From NCBI GenBank assembly GCA_012031415.1, contig JAAUTN010000002.1, forward strand, positions 1-64,000: DNA of 64,000 nucleotides, read 5' to 3'. A program made the position numbers and the translations under genes. The notes under the pieces were generated by a model. It saw nothing but the letters and a program-made list of their open reading frames with translations, had not been told where the DNA came from and did not search any database. Of the stretch, positions 1-9,274 are shown one piece after another. The first letter of the stretch is position 1. Every line of letters begins with the position of its first letter. This DNA comes from Leptolyngbyaceae cyanobacterium SM1_4_3 (GTDB taxonomy: Bacteria > Cyanobacteriota > Cyanobacteriia > Elainellales > Elainellaceae).

Positions 1-1449
1 GCTCCTTCACCTAGCCCCGCCGGAAGCAGCGTGTTGGTTTCGGTGCGACGTCATAATTTCGAGCAGGCGATCGCGCGATCGCAACGACAGCAAATCTCCC
101 TGAGTCACAGCAGCTAACAGTTTCGCCATATCTTCAGGACTGGTTGTGTTTTCTCCACCCAAATCAGGCAGAGGATTGCGAATGGCAGTCGCCGTCAGCC
201 CCCATGCTTGAAACCGCTGATTTAAAGAGGAAATTCCTCCTAGCCGCTTAATCAGCATATTGGTGGCTGAGTTATCGCTGATGATAATCATCTTGGTCGC
301 CGTCTCTAGCACACTGTATTGAGTGCCAGGTGGCTGATACTGCATATCGCCTGAGCCTTCCGCAATGTCAGAGGCTTCTAGCGTCAGAGATTCGTCCAGA
401 CGAATGTTTCCTGCATCCACTTCCTGGAGCAGCGCGACCAAAACGGGCACTTTAATAATGCTGGCAGAAGATAAAGTTGCTGTGCCGTTCAGGTCAAGAT
501 AAGCGCGAGTATCTAGATCAAACAAGTAGACTCCCGGATCTAAGTCTGGATGGCGGGCAGCCAGCATTTTTAGCGTATTGCCCAGGGCAGTCATTTCCTG
601 GGCAGGGGTAAGGGCTGTGGGTGATGCTTCCAGGGTAGTTGGTGTTGCATCTCGGCTCAGGGAGGTTGCGGCCGTTTGGTCCGTTTGAGAGGTTAGCCCA
701 ACTCCAGCGGCTGTTTGGGTGCTGTTAGTCTGCTGCGCTGTAGGGTTCCAGATTGCCAGAAAAGTTCCGGCGATCGCCCCAAACCCAACTCCCACAATCA
801 GTAGCCGCACGACATACACCAACGGCGACGCAGGACGGGCAGGGCGGCGCTCAGTTCGCCGTTCAAGAGCAGAGGCAAGGGTACGCTGTCGGCGCGATCG
901 CACCCGTCCTAATTTCAAAGGAATTGCTTCCCTGTGAGCAAGGCGACTTTCTGAATTCATTGAACGAACTAGCGCTCGATGTCGCCCAATGGTTGGAGGT
1001 GTACGCCGCAAGGGTTCTAGCCGAACTGCCGCACGAGAAGCTCTTGATGTAGGCTGAAAAGCCAGCGACGATTTGACTGGCTGATCGGTCGAGCGTATGT
1101 CAGCAGAACGTGACTGGAGCCGAGGCGGTAACTCTTTTCGAGAATTAGCGGCAGGTAAGCGAGGTGAGTTGCCAAATAGCAGATAGCGAACATTGAACCG
1201 AGTATCTGCTGGAGGCGAAATATTGGGATTAAAAGCGTGACGTGCAGATCGCCGAGTCCGAGGCAAATGCTCTGGTCGAGTTGGCACAGAACGACCCGGT
1301 TGCAGCGCTCCACCTCTGACAGCATCCCTTAACCCCTGCACCTGTTCTGAGCGACGTAGGGGAATCGGCTGGGGCGGCTGAAGACGCATCGGCTGTGAGG
1401 GCAAGCGACGACGGCGCGATCGCTCGGATTGACCATCAGATTCCAACAT
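1..1449 (-). CDS. Class A beta-lactamase-fold serine hydrolase, membrane-anchored (left-truncated, frameshifted)
   Basis: The start is the ATG at 1449. Residues 1 to about 205 are a very Arg/Pro/Ser-rich, probably disordered cytoplasmic segment. One transmembrane helix follows (around VVRLLIVGVGFGAIAGTFLA), then a Thr/Ser/Ala linker and a beta-lactamase-type domain. That domain shows the SxxK motif (ASIIKVP) and the SDN motif (ISDNSATNML), so it should be an active-site serine hydrolase outside the plasma membrane. The frame closes at 7-9, but the other frame reads NTLLPAGLGEG, the family's usual continuation. One extra base near 51 (ATG-A-CGTCGC on the minus strand) explains this. The KTG region lies beyond the window edge. 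The substrate is unknown; cyanobacterial members are often annotated only as serine hydrolase. Frameshift and truncation are seen directly; activity is inferred. Confidence 0.85.
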
Positions 1450-1604
1450 TACACGACACCTCTAGCAAAACTGACAAATGCCTGACTTCCAGGCAACAAC
1501 ATCCGAGCAGCGAACCGAGTTAAGTTTCTTCAGCTTCATTCTGGCATTGTATATCCAGAGGGTTTAGAAGGAGGGCCCAGGGACTGAGAGCTAGCCCCTT
1601 TCAC

Positions 1605-1636
1605 CCCTCATCCCTCATCCCTCATCCCTCATCCCT
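1605..1636. repeat. STRR heptanucleotide repeat (CCCTCAT)4+
   Basis: Four perfect tandem copies of CCCTCAT plus a partial fifth lie at the 3' end of the minus-strand methyltransferase gene and touch its stop codon. The same heptamer occurs near 17065, 19755 and 61918. Confidence 0.9.
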
Positions 1637-2394
1637 TACCTCTCATCCTTCCTAAAAACCATCAAATGCTGCTGCGGCAAGTCCTTCGTTTCCTGCCAAA
1701 CCAGCCCTACTGCCTGCATTTCTTTGCGAACCTGCCGCTGAGTCATTTTGTGCAACCCCTTAATGGGAATAAACGGATTTTCGCCCCGATATTCTGCTAA
1801 AACGACTCGTCCGTTGGGTTTTAGCGATCGCACAATTTCCTCCATCATCTCGCGGGGATACTCAAACTCATGGTAGGCATCGACCATCATCACCAGATCA
1901 ACCCCAGCAGCAGGTAAATTTGGGTTAGTTACATTACCTAAAACAGGCTCTACGTTATTAATTTGGTCTTCGTGTTTGAGGAAAGTAATAATATCGAGCA
2001 TTTCAGGCTGAATGTCTACTGCCAGTACCTTACCCTCTGGCACAAGCGGGCTGAGCCGAAAGCTGAAAAATCCCGTTCCCGCTCCAATGTCGGCAACCAC
2101 ATCGGTTGGGCGCAAATTGAGTGCCTCCACCAGTTGGGATGGACGCTCCTCCCACTCACGGCTGGGACGCTCTAGCCAGAACGCTCCCCGATGTCCCATG
2201 ACCTGAGCAATTTCCCTGCCCAGATAGAATTTACCAATCCCATCGCTATTGTGAACTGTGCGATGTTGATATACCCCATCTGTGACTGTTGTTCCTAGAG
2301 GTAAATGGGCGCAACTGCTCAGCAACATCCCCAGACAACCCACCAAGAGAACAAAGCTGCGAATCAGAAATTTTGAATTTGGTTTTGAGATCAT
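1636..2394 (-). CDS. Class I SAM-dependent methyltransferase, probable lipoprotein
   Basis: This 252-residue protein begins with a hydrophobic signal ending in a lipobox (GMLLSSC, Cys28), which predicts a lipid-anchored protein in the cell envelope. The core is a Rossmann methyltransferase: motif I is VVADIGAGTGFF, followed by an acidic strand end (VLAVDIQPEML) and a motif IV-like strand (VDLVMMVDAYHEFEYP). A lipidated methyltransferase is unusual because SAM is cytosolic, although similar proteins are annotated in other bacteria. The substrate is unknown. The gene stands alone between the serine hydrolase and a DUF4359 gene, all on the minus strand but with gaps of about 190 to 210 bp. Its 3' end abuts the STRR repeat. 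Confidence 0.82.
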   Translation of the reverse strand: MISKPNSKFLIRSFVLLVGCLGMLLSSCAHLPLGTTVTDGVYQHRTVHNSDGIGKFYLGREIAQVMGHRGAFWLERPSREWEERPSQLVEALNLRPTDVVADIGAGTGFFSFRLSPLVPEGKVLAVDIQPEMLDIITFLKHEDQINNVEPVLGNVTNPNLPAAGVDLVMMVDAYHEFEYPREMMEEIVRSLKPNGRVVLAEYRGENPFIPIKGLHKMTQRQVRKEMQAVGLVWQETKDLPQQHLMVFRKDER

Positions 2395-2607
2395 ACTGAA
2401 TAGTTTGGCTGAGCAAGGGACTTAAGCCTAATGGCACTCACTTAATCGCCTTGAGGTCAATCTCAGTCTCAAAGCTAAAAACCCGTTTTAGGTTAAATTC
2501 GGCTTGCTACAGAAGCTCAAACTTGTTTTAACGGACTTAAGCTTCTAGCCCGAACTTAGAGTTTAGGGCAAAGGCTTCATCCCCCACCCCGCATCCTTCA
2601 TCCTTTT

Positions 2608-2988
2608 CTACTGCTGTCTAGCCTTGTAGGTATAAAAATCTCGAAATACTCCAACCGTCTCAAACTCATAAGCAGGAAGCAGACTGCTCACCGACAAATT
2701 GGTTTTATAGACGCTTAGAATCAGGAAATTTTGGCGCTGTGTGCTTTCAGAAATCAATTCCTTGATCTCATCCTGGTTATCTTGTAGCAGTTCGACACAT
2801 TGAGTCTGAAGCGTATTACCCAGGAAACTAGGAGCTTTACTGCAAGCGTTTTCCTCTAAATATCGAGTCAACTCATCTGTTGCATAATCGTCATAGGCAG
2901 ATTGTTCAGGATTGGTCAGCGCCATTGCAGTTCCTACCCCGACCAGCACTAACCCAACTACAGAAGCCCCGAATGTTATACCTTTCAT
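2608..2988 (-). CDS. DUF4359-type small exported protein
   Basis: This 126-residue protein has an N-terminal hydrophobic segment (GASVVGLVLVGVGTAMALTNP) that looks like a signal peptide or signal anchor. A helical region follows with two cysteines (NACSKAP and TQCVELL) that could form a disulfide. The arrangement TNPEQSAYDDYATDELTRYL after the signal matches the cyanobacterial DUF4359 family as I recall it; no function is established for that family. The start at 2988 is the only ATG before the signal sequence. It is likely extracytoplasmic. It sits about 150 bp from tRNA-His on the opposite strand and shows no operon partner. Confidence 0.7.
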   Translation of the reverse strand: MKGITFGASVVGLVLVGVGTAMALTNPEQSAYDDYATDELTRYLEENACSKAPSFLGNTLQTQCVELLQDNQDEIKELISESTQRQNFLILSVYKTNLSVSSLLPAYEFETVGVFRDFYTYKARQQ

Positions 2989-3135
2989 GGGATCAAACTC
3001 AGATTCTCTCGCTAAGCCTAAGCGTTCTTTAGGTTAAATGACAAGCAAATCCGTAAACTATGTTCCGGTTGAGCGTTTTAGTATTTGAATCAGGTGCGAT
3101 CGCAATGCTACAATAGATAACGCAATATAATGCGC

Positions 3136-3209
3136 GGCGAGCGTAGCCAAGTGGTTAAGGCAGTGGATTGTGGTTCCACCACTCGCGGGTTCGAGTCCCG
3201 TCGTTCGCC
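3136..3209 (+). tRNA. trnH: tRNA-His (anticodon GTG)
   Basis: The sequence folds as a complete cloverleaf. The acceptor stem GCGAGCG pairs with CGTTCGC. The extra encoded G at position -1 lies opposite C73, the identity hallmark of tRNA-His. The anticodon loop TTGTGGT contains GTG, and the T arm is GCGGG-TTCGAGT-CCCGT. The CCA end is not encoded and must be added after transcription. A degenerate ABC gene and an IS-like element lie directly downstream. Confidence 0.97.
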
Positions 3210-3217
3210 CTATTAAG

Positions 3218-3615
3218 TCAAGTTTTAGCGGAAGAGATGGAATTTACGCAGGTGAAACGCGAAAGCAGGCGATCGCCCAAGATCCGCTCCAGAACTCTTG
3301 TCTTCAGTTCAGCGAAGGCAGCGCTTCCAGTGTCGCGGGGGCGAGGCAGCGTAACTTCCTGGTTGACCAGCAGCAACCCGTTTTCAATCACGATCACCCG
3401 ATCTGCCAAGTACACGGCTTCCTCACTAGTCCTGCCAGCAGTCGCAGCAAGGTGCTTTTGCCGCAGCCGCTGCGTCCAACGGTCGCCACAAATTCCCCTG
3501 GCGCAACTTCCAGGTTGATGTCGCGCAACACCTGAAGGGTGCCAAAGGATTTGCTCAGATTCCGAATGCTCAATTGAGTGCTAGCAGCACTGGACACTGT
3601 GGTTTTTCTGCTCAT
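3218..3615 (-). pseudogene. ABC transporter ATPase remnant (SsuB/NrtD/TauB type), internally deleted
   Basis: From 3615 the frame encodes a normal ATPase N-terminus with Walker A (GRSGCGKST) and continues to LLRLLAGLV. The sequence then jumps to the C-terminal end of the same family: [16 protein letters not shown] and onward to about 3218, in a different frame. Roughly the middle half of the protein (Q-loop, signature, Walker B) is missing. The N-terminal frame ends within a few codons of the junction. This is therefore a dead gene, formed by an internal deletion with the junction near 3430. Family homologues energise uptake of nitrate, taurine or alkanesulfonates; which one is not decidable here. 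No permease or binding protein gene remains nearby, so the transporter locus has probably been lost around the IS insertion. Confidence 0.88.
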
Positions 3616-3694
3616 AAGTTCCTCTCATTTGCTTGGTTTGCAGGTCTTGTGATGAGTGCCAGATCTGCGACTTCTTCGACTCGACTTTAGCCAT

Positions 3695-5058
3695 TCAGAA
3701 GGAGGAGGAGAGCAGATGGATCAACTGTTCACGTTCTGCTTGGGGGAATAAAGCCAGAGCAGGTTGGAGAGCAGGTCGTGAAAAAAGCCGAGCGTGCCAG
3801 AGCGCAGTGCGGACGGCTTGGAGTAGGTCAGCGAAGGTGAGTTCAGTTTTGGCATACCAAGCGGTGGTGCGCGGAGTAATTGGGGCGATGGCGTGGAGGC
3901 GATAGGCAATCAGGCAAGTTAAGGAACATAAGGCCAGCAGGACGGGTGTAGTGCGGGTGGTAGCGGCTTTAGACCATTGGCGTTGGGACTGAACGCCAAG
4001 ATCGGTTCGGGCTTCTTGGAAGGTGACTTCCAGACTCCAGCGCGAGACGAAGACCTCGACGATGGTTTGAGCCGAGAGCATCAGGTTGGTGGAGAAGAGG
4101 GCGGTGGGAGGCTGTTGCCCGGTGGGGTCAATCACCAACACCCAGCGCACGGGTAAGGGGGGATAGCCACTCACATTCCACAGGGCTGTGCCTGTAACCA
4201 ATTGCCGCAGGGCATGGTGTGCCACCATACCAGCGTAAGCGGTGAAATGCTCCAGACTCAAAGCGAAGGCAATCGAGGTGCTGTTGCATTGAGGGCAGAC
4301 GAGCGCCTTTGGTGCGCGGTCGTCCCGGATAGCGATGGGTGATCACTGGAGCAAAGTCATACAGGTTGGCTTTCCAGGGCAAGCGGGCGACCAAACTGGT
4401 GCCATGACGACGGCAAGCCCAGCCAAACTTGGCATTGCCAAAGCTGCCATCGCCCACACAAATCTAATGCCGCTTCAACCAACGGCTCACCTGACTCACC
4501 ATCTGAGCCGCCCAGTCTAAGCTCGTTTTGTAAGCGCGATTGCCGACTCTAGGCGTGGCTTGGGAGGACATCAGCACACTGGAAAAACGGCAGTCTCCAG
4601 ACGCGTTGACTCCAGGGCAAGGACACTAACACCTGCATCACTTGCCAGCGCACCCCGCTACTTTTCACCTTGTGCTTGTGGCTCGACTTCACCGGGTCTC
4701 GATAGATGCCCACTCCCCAAATCCGTTTGCCCCAGCGGCGCTCCAGGGTGTCATCAATGCCAATCACCACCGGTTGCCCCACCAGCAGCAGCGTCACAAT
4801 CAACCCCAGCAGGATGCGTGCCCCCGTCAACCCACTCCACCCCACCCGACTCAACAGGCGGTAGTAGTTGCCGTAGTGTCGCTCCTGCGCTAGTCCCATC
4901 ATGCTCAACACTCGACTCACGGTCCGCTTGCCCTAACACAACAGCCCTCCCACCAATAACGCTTGCCTCTTCTGCCAACTGCGCTGCTGCACAAACAAGA
5001 CTTGAAACGGAGATAAAACTTCCGATACCGCTTCTGGTAAACTCAACATCACTAACAT
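3695..5058 (-). pseudogene. Degenerate DDE-type transposase (IS701-like)
   Basis: Translation from the ATG at 5058 gives a plausible N-terminus (MLVMLSLPEAVSEVLSPF). It is broken by an in-frame TAG, then continues as SRVLSMMGLAQERHYGNYY and a DDE-like block (VVIGIDDTLERRWGKRIWG and GIYRDPVKSSHKHKVKSSG). A frame change near 4545, another in-frame TAG near 4463 and another frame change near 4260 follow. The last segment contains FVSRWSLEVTFQEARTDLG, the C-terminal Glu-bearing block of this superfamily, and stops at 3695. Two stops and two shifts make it non-functional. The IS701 assignment rests on recalled motif similarity. Confidence 0.85.
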
Positions 5059-5065
5059 AAAAAAC

Positions 5066-5108
5066 AATGGAGTAGAGCTTACCGCTTACCGCAAGGCTCT
5101 ACTCCATT
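5066..5108. terminator. Hairpin with T-tract beside the transposase start
   Basis: AATGGAGTAGAGC and its complement GCTCTACTCCATT form a 13-bp stem with a short AT/GC-mixed loop, followed by a T8 run on the plus strand. It looks like an intrinsic terminator or a subterminal IS hairpin and lies just upstream of the rhomboid gene. Confidence 0.5.
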
Positions 5109-5216
5109 TTTTTTACATTTTGATTCAAACTTGCCCTCCAAATGGCTAAAGTCGAGTCAAAGAAGTCGCAGATCTTGCTCCTTAAGTCCGCGATCGCTCC
5201 ACTTCTCGATCTTCTT

Positions 5217-6791
5217 ATGGATCTCAACGTTATCCTCATCCAGCTTGTTAGCTTTTCCTGCGTTTTGCTGCTGCTGCGGGCTTCGCGTCTGCCGCGCGGC
5301 TGGGTGATTGTTTCGGCAATCATTCTGCTGGTGCTGGCTGGGGCATATTACTTTGCGCCTGCCTGGGCGGGCTTTATCAGCGGCGGACTGTGGGGATTGC
5401 TGATTTTGCTGCCGATTGTCGGGTTTGCTCAGGTCAATCGTCTCGTTTCCCAGGAGAAGTACAGTCAGGCTCGTGGTTTGGCAATGGGGTTGCGCTGGCT
5501 TCACCCCGCCGACGGTTTGTTTGAATATCCGCAACTGCTGCGCGGCATGGAGCTAGGGCATCAGGGCAGGTTAGAAGAAGCAGCCCGAATTTTTGACCGC
5601 TATGGCTCTGCCAAAACCCTGATGGGGCGAACTGCTATTGCGCTGCTGTATCGAGCGGGTGCCCGCTGGGATGAGTTGCTGATTTGGGTTGAGCATCACT
5701 TTCAGCAAAAAATATTGAGCGAATCTACGCTGGCGGTCTACTATTTACGTGCTCTGGGGGAAACGGGAAGCCTGGAGCAGTTGATTCAAGAATTGGAGCG
5801 GTTTGAGCAGCGATCGCCCCGACGCACCGATCCCGTGACGCTAAATTTGGTGAGAATGTTTGCCTTGGCGTTTGGCGGTCAGCCAGAACAGGTGCAGCAG
5901 GTCTTTGATGACGCTCTGGCAACGCATCCGCCTAATATTCGTGAGTTTTGGCTAGCGACGGCTGAGTGGGCCGCAGGAAACGAGTCTGAGGCAAGGAAGC
6001 GACTGCTGGCACTGGGCGATCGCAGCGATGCGGTTTTAAGGAATGCGATCGCCTGGAGATTGTCCCATCCCCCTGCTGATCCTGAACGGGCGCTGAGTCA
6101 GCTTTCAAAGCAAATTCTTTCGCGCCTTGCAACGGACATTCAGCAAGAGTCGAGGTATGGCAGCACGGCATTTCTTAAAAACAAAGCCTATGCAACTTAC
6201 GCTTTAATTGCAGCAAACGTTGCCGTCTTTGCAGTGGAAATTTGGCAGGGCGGCAGCGAAGATTTGGAGACGCTATATCAACTGGGTGCGTTAGTGCCAG
6301 CGGTTGTCTTTGCTGGGGAGTGGTGGCGATTGCTCAGCGCTACTTTCCTGCACTACGGCGTTGCCCATCTGCTGATGAATATGGTCGGGCTATATTTTCT
6401 CGGCACGATCGCAGAAGCTTCCCTGGGCAGCAAAAAATTTCTGCTGGCTTACTTCTTCAGCGGTGTAGGTTCGATGTTAGTCGTCTCGCTCATAGCGATT
6501 AGGCTAGGCTCCTCCAATCAAATTGTCGTCGGCGCATCAGGGGCAATTATGGGGTTGCTGGGGGCGATCGGGGCAATTTTGCTGCAAGGCTGGTATCGAG
6601 AAAAAGCTAGAGTCGCGGCAAAACGTCTGCGAACCGTTTTGTTTATCATTGGGCTACAGATTGTGTTTGACCTGGCAACCCCGCAGGTAAGCTTTGTCGG
6701 GCACATTTCGGGATTAGTGCTGGGGTTTCTAGTGGGTAGTCTTCTGGCGATCGCCCCTCCTGAAACAAAATCCAGCGTAGAGCCGTTGTGA
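5217..6791 (+). CDS. Rhomboid-family intramembrane serine protease with long N-terminal helical domain
   Basis: The frame is open from an ATG at 5142, but that ATG lies inside the IS terminal repeat. The next ATG at 5217 (MDLNVILIQLVSF) opens directly into a membrane segment and is the better start. About 180 residues of helical, TPR-like sequence follow the first membrane helices (SQARGLAMGLRWL, LEEAARIFDRYG). The C-terminal half is a six-helix rhomboid core with HLLMNMVGLYFLG, the catalytic serine in GASGAIMG (Ser441 from the chosen start) and the catalytic histidine in GHISGLVLG (His496). It should cleave transmembrane helices within the plasma or thylakoid membrane; the substrate is unknown. 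recJ follows after 18 bp, probably co-transcribed. Its native promoter may have been replaced by the IS. Confidence 0.9.
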   Translation: MDLNVILIQLVSFSCVLLLLRASRLPRGWVIVSAIILLVLAGAYYFAPAWAGFISGGLWGLLILLPIVGFAQVNRLVSQEKYSQARGLAMGLRWLHPADGLFEYPQLLRGMELGHQGRLEEAARIFDRYGSAKTLMGRTAIALLYRAGARWDELLIWVEHHFQQKILSESTLAVYYLRALGETGSLEQLIQELERFEQRSPRRTDPVTLNLVRMFALAFGGQPEQVQQVFDDALATHPPNIREFWLATAEWAAGNESEARKRLLALGDRSDAVLRNAIAWRLSHPPADPERALSQLSKQILSRLATDIQQESRYGSTAFLKNKAYATYALIAANVAVFAVEIWQGGSEDLETLYQLGALVPAVVFAGEWWRLLSATFLHYGVAHLLMNMVGLYFLGTIAEASLGSKKFLLAYFFSGVGSMLVVSLIAIRLGSSNQIVVGASGAIMGLLGAIGAILLQGWYREKARVAAKRLRTVLFIIGLQIVFDLATPQVSFVGHISGLVLGFLVGSLLAIAPPETKSSVEPL

Positions 6792-6809
6792 GCAAAAAAG
6801 TGGTAAGTC

Positions 6810-9149
6810 ATGCCTGAACCTCAGTGGCAAGTCCAACCCGTTGCCGAATTGCCGACTGCCTTTGTGCAAGCGGTCAATCAGTGTGCCGCTGGGCTATCAG
6901 GATATGCGGCTCAACTGCTCTGGCAGCGTGGCATTCAAGACCCCAAGCAGGTAGCAGGGTTTGTTAACCCTGACCTACATCAGCCAACCAGCCCCTTTGA
7001 GTTTGGGCAGGAAATGCATCGGGCAGTTGAGCGGCTGCGACAGGCTTACGAGCAGGGAGAGGCGATCGCCATCTGGGGAGACTTTGACGCAGACGGCATC
7101 ACCGCCACCGCTGTACTGTGGGATGGCTTGGGGCAATTCTTTCCGCAAGATAAACAGCTTACCTACTTCATTCCCAATCGCCTCACCGAGTCTCACGGCT
7201 TATCGATTCACGGAATTGACGCTCTGGCAGCGCAAAACTGCCACCTGATCGTTACCTGCGACACGGGCAGCACCAACCTCCCCGAGCTCGAACACGCCAA
7301 AAGCCTGGGAATCGATGTGATTGTCACCGATCACCATACTTTGCCGAGCGATCGCCCCCCTGTTACGGCCATCATCAATCCCCGCTATTTTCCCCCAGAG
7401 CATTCCCTGGCGCACCTCTCCGGCGTAGCGGTTGGCTATAAGCTGATCGAGGCACTTTATCAGACGCTACCCGCCCCCGATCGCCCATTGGAAGGATTGT
7501 TAGATTTGGTGGCGATCGGACTGATTGCCGATTTGGTTCAATTAACGGGAGACTGTCGCTATCTGGCGCAACGCGGCATTGAGCAGCTTCAGAAGAACAC
7601 TCAAGGGACTCCGGCTCGTCCTGGAATTGCCCGACTGCTAGAACTCTGTAAGCGCAGTGGCGATCGCCCCACTGACATTTCCTTTGGCATTGGCCCGCGC
7701 ATTAACGCCATCAGCCGGATTCACGGAGATGCTCGCTTTGGGGTCGAGTTGCTCACCAGTCAAGATGCAGAACGCTGTCGCTATCTGGCAGAAGAAACCG
7801 AGCTAGCCAACGCCCGCCGCAAAGCCTTGCAAAAAGACGTAATGCAGCAGGTGACTGCCCGTTTAGCTCAGGTTGACCTGTCTACGACTAGCGTGATTGT
7901 GCTGGCTGATCCCCAGTGGCCAGTTGGTGTGCTGGGGCTAGTGGCAGGTCAAGTTGCTCAAACCTACGGTCGCCCTACAATCCTTTTAACGACTGAATTG
8001 GCTGTAGAAACAGGTGTATTAGAAGGGGCGATCGCACGGGGATCAGCCCGCTCCGTCAATCAAATCGACCTGTACCAGTTGGTTAAGAAACAGTCGCATC
8101 TGCTGACCAGTTTCGGTGGACATCCCTACGCAGCCGGGTTAAGCCTACCCGCTCAAAATCTTCCCCTGTTTACCGAAGCGATTAACCGCCAGTTTCGGCA
8201 GCAGTTTGGCAGTGAACCCATTTCTAGTGTGATTCGGGCTGACCTGACCCTAACCGTCGCGGAACTGGGCAAAGACCTGTTTCGAGAACTCAAACTGCTA
8301 GAGCCTTACGGCATGGGAAATCCAATTCCCAGGCTGCTGCTGCAAAACTGCTGGTTTAGGAATGTCAGAAACCAAAACATCAAGGACTGGAAAGGGCGCA
8401 AAATTCGCTATATCAAAACTGAGTTTGACATTTGTGATGATTCATCCAGTCAAGGCTTTCCAGGAATTTGGTGGGAGCATTACCGGGATGAAATTCCGCT
8501 GGGGCGGTGTGATGCGATCGCCGAACTAGACTACAACACCTACAAAAAGCAGTACGAGATCCGCCTGATTGCCCTTCGCCCTCAGACTGCCGACAGCCCG
8601 ATTAGTACTACCACTCCAGCAAACTGGATTTTGGACTGGCGACAGGGAGAAATTTTGCAAGGGTTAGAACCAGAAGATGATCCGCTACAAATGGCGCACT
8701 GCCCCAGCAGTTGGGCTGAAATGCAGTCCTGGTTTCGCAGAGCGCTACAGGAAAACCGCAAGCTGGCGATCGCCTACTCTCTTCCCAGCCAAAACTCGCC
8801 CTCCCAAATCTGGCAGCAACTGGTTGGAATTGCCAAATACCTCAGCCGCACCGGACAAACCGCTACCCGAAAGCAGCTTCATGAGAAACTGGGGATTGGC
8901 GATCGCAGCCTTCAGCTTGGGTTTAAATGCCTGAAAGTCCTGGGATTTGAGGTGACTTCCTCGGAGCAAGGTTTCTGGATTGGTTGGCAGGGGGTAAAAG
9001 GGGCGATCGCCTCCGATCAACAAATGACCGAAGTAACCGCCCAATTTCTTTTAGCCATTCAGGAAGAGCAATTTCGCCAGCAGTATTTCTATGAAATTCC
9101 CCTTTCTGTGATTTGCTCAGTCGCCCAGCAAACCGAGCGTAACCATTAG
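6810..9149 (+). CDS. recJ: Single-stranded-DNA-specific exonuclease RecJ
   Basis: RecJ is the 5'-3' single-strand exonuclease of RecF-pathway recombination and of mismatch and base-excision repair. The 779-residue protein shows the DHH-family metal motifs DFDADG (residues 91-96) and DHH (174-176), then the DHHA1 region with FGGHPYAAGLSL, and an OB-like segment. It ends with a roughly 180-residue extension that includes a winged-helix-like stretch (SRTGQTATRKQLHEKLGIGDRSLQLGF). Such C-terminal tails are common in cyanobacterial RecJ. All catalytic motifs are intact. The start ATG at 6810 gives the expected N-terminus and lies 18 bp after the rhomboid stop. Confidence 0.96.
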   Translation: MPEPQWQVQPVAELPTAFVQAVNQCAAGLSGYAAQLLWQRGIQDPKQVAGFVNPDLHQPTSPFEFGQEMHRAVERLRQAYEQGEAIAIWGDFDADGITATAVLWDGLGQFFPQDKQLTYFIPNRLTESHGLSIHGIDALAAQNCHLIVTCDTGSTNLPELEHAKSLGIDVIVTDHHTLPSDRPPVTAIINPRYFPPEHSLAHLSGVAVGYKLIEALYQTLPAPDRPLEGLLDLVAIGLIADLVQLTGDCRYLAQRGIEQLQKNTQGTPARPGIARLLELCKRSGDRPTDISFGIGPRINAISRIHGDARFGVELLTSQDAERCRYLAEETELANARRKALQKDVMQQVTARLAQVDLSTTSVIVLADPQWPVGVLGLVAGQVAQTYGRPTILLTTELAVETGVLEGAIARGSARSVNQIDLYQLVKKQSHLLTSFGGHPYAAGLSLPAQNLPLFTEAINRQFRQQFGSEPISSVIRADLTLTVAELGKDLFRELKLLEPYGMGNPIPRLLLQNCWFRNVRNQNIKDWKGRKIRYIKTEFDICDDSSSQGFPGIWWEHYRDEIPLGRCDAIAELDYNTYKKQYEIRLIALRPQTADSPISTTTPANWILDWRQGEILQGLEPEDDPLQMAHCPSSWAEMQSWFRRALQENRKLAIAYSLPSQNSPSQIWQQLVGIAKYLSRTGQTATRKQLHEKLGIGDRSLQLGFKCLKVLGFEVTSSEQGFWIGWQGVKGAIASDQQMTEVTAQFLLAIQEEQFRQQYFYEIPLSVICSVAQQTERNH

Positions 9150-9184
9150 TACAATATGCAAGCACCCTGGAACCCTGGATTTCC

Positions 9185-9243
9185 TATGGAGCAGGCATCT
9201 TGCCTGCTTGATCTGGACGGGCAAGATGCCCATCCCACAGGAG
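9185..9243. repeat. Interspersed hairpin repeat (GGGCATCTTGCCC family)
   Basis: GCAGGCATCTTGCCTGC followed by GACGGGCAAGATGCCCATCCCACAGG forms nested inverted repeats. A related copy in the opposite orientation lies at 63156-63207. It occupies the gap between convergent recJ and the thioredoxin gene and may also act as a bidirectional terminator. Confidence 0.7.
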
Positions 9244-9274
9244 GTTTGAAGAAGCTGCACATCCAGCGTCAGTC

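Larger units (their letters stand above)
3661..5175. mobile_element. IS-like element with 35-bp terminal inverted repeats, degenerate
   Basis: Positions 3661-3695 and the reverse complement of 5141-5175 are identical at 34 of 35 bases (they start AGATCTGCGACTTCTT and end TTTAGCCATT). They bracket a decayed transposase read on the minus strand. The outer 15 to 16 bases equal the arms of the stand-alone palindromes at 40470 and 60798, so these may be miniature derivatives of this element. No target duplication is obvious outside the repeats. The element separates the dead ABC gene from the rhomboid gene. Confidence 0.7.

Noticed and set aside
719-1325. Open frames inside the Arg-rich part of the serine hydrolase
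   Set aside because: They are alternative frames of a G+C-rich low-complexity region; the hydrolase frame has the real motifs.
4560-5060. 166-residue plus-strand open frame opposite the transposase
   Set aside because: It is the antisense shadow of a real though broken transposase and is rich in Pro/Ser, as expected of a shadow frame.
9185-9243. Small regulatory RNA downstream of recJ
   Set aside because: The hairpin belongs to a repeated family with another copy at 63156, so a repeat explains it better than a dedicated RNA gene.
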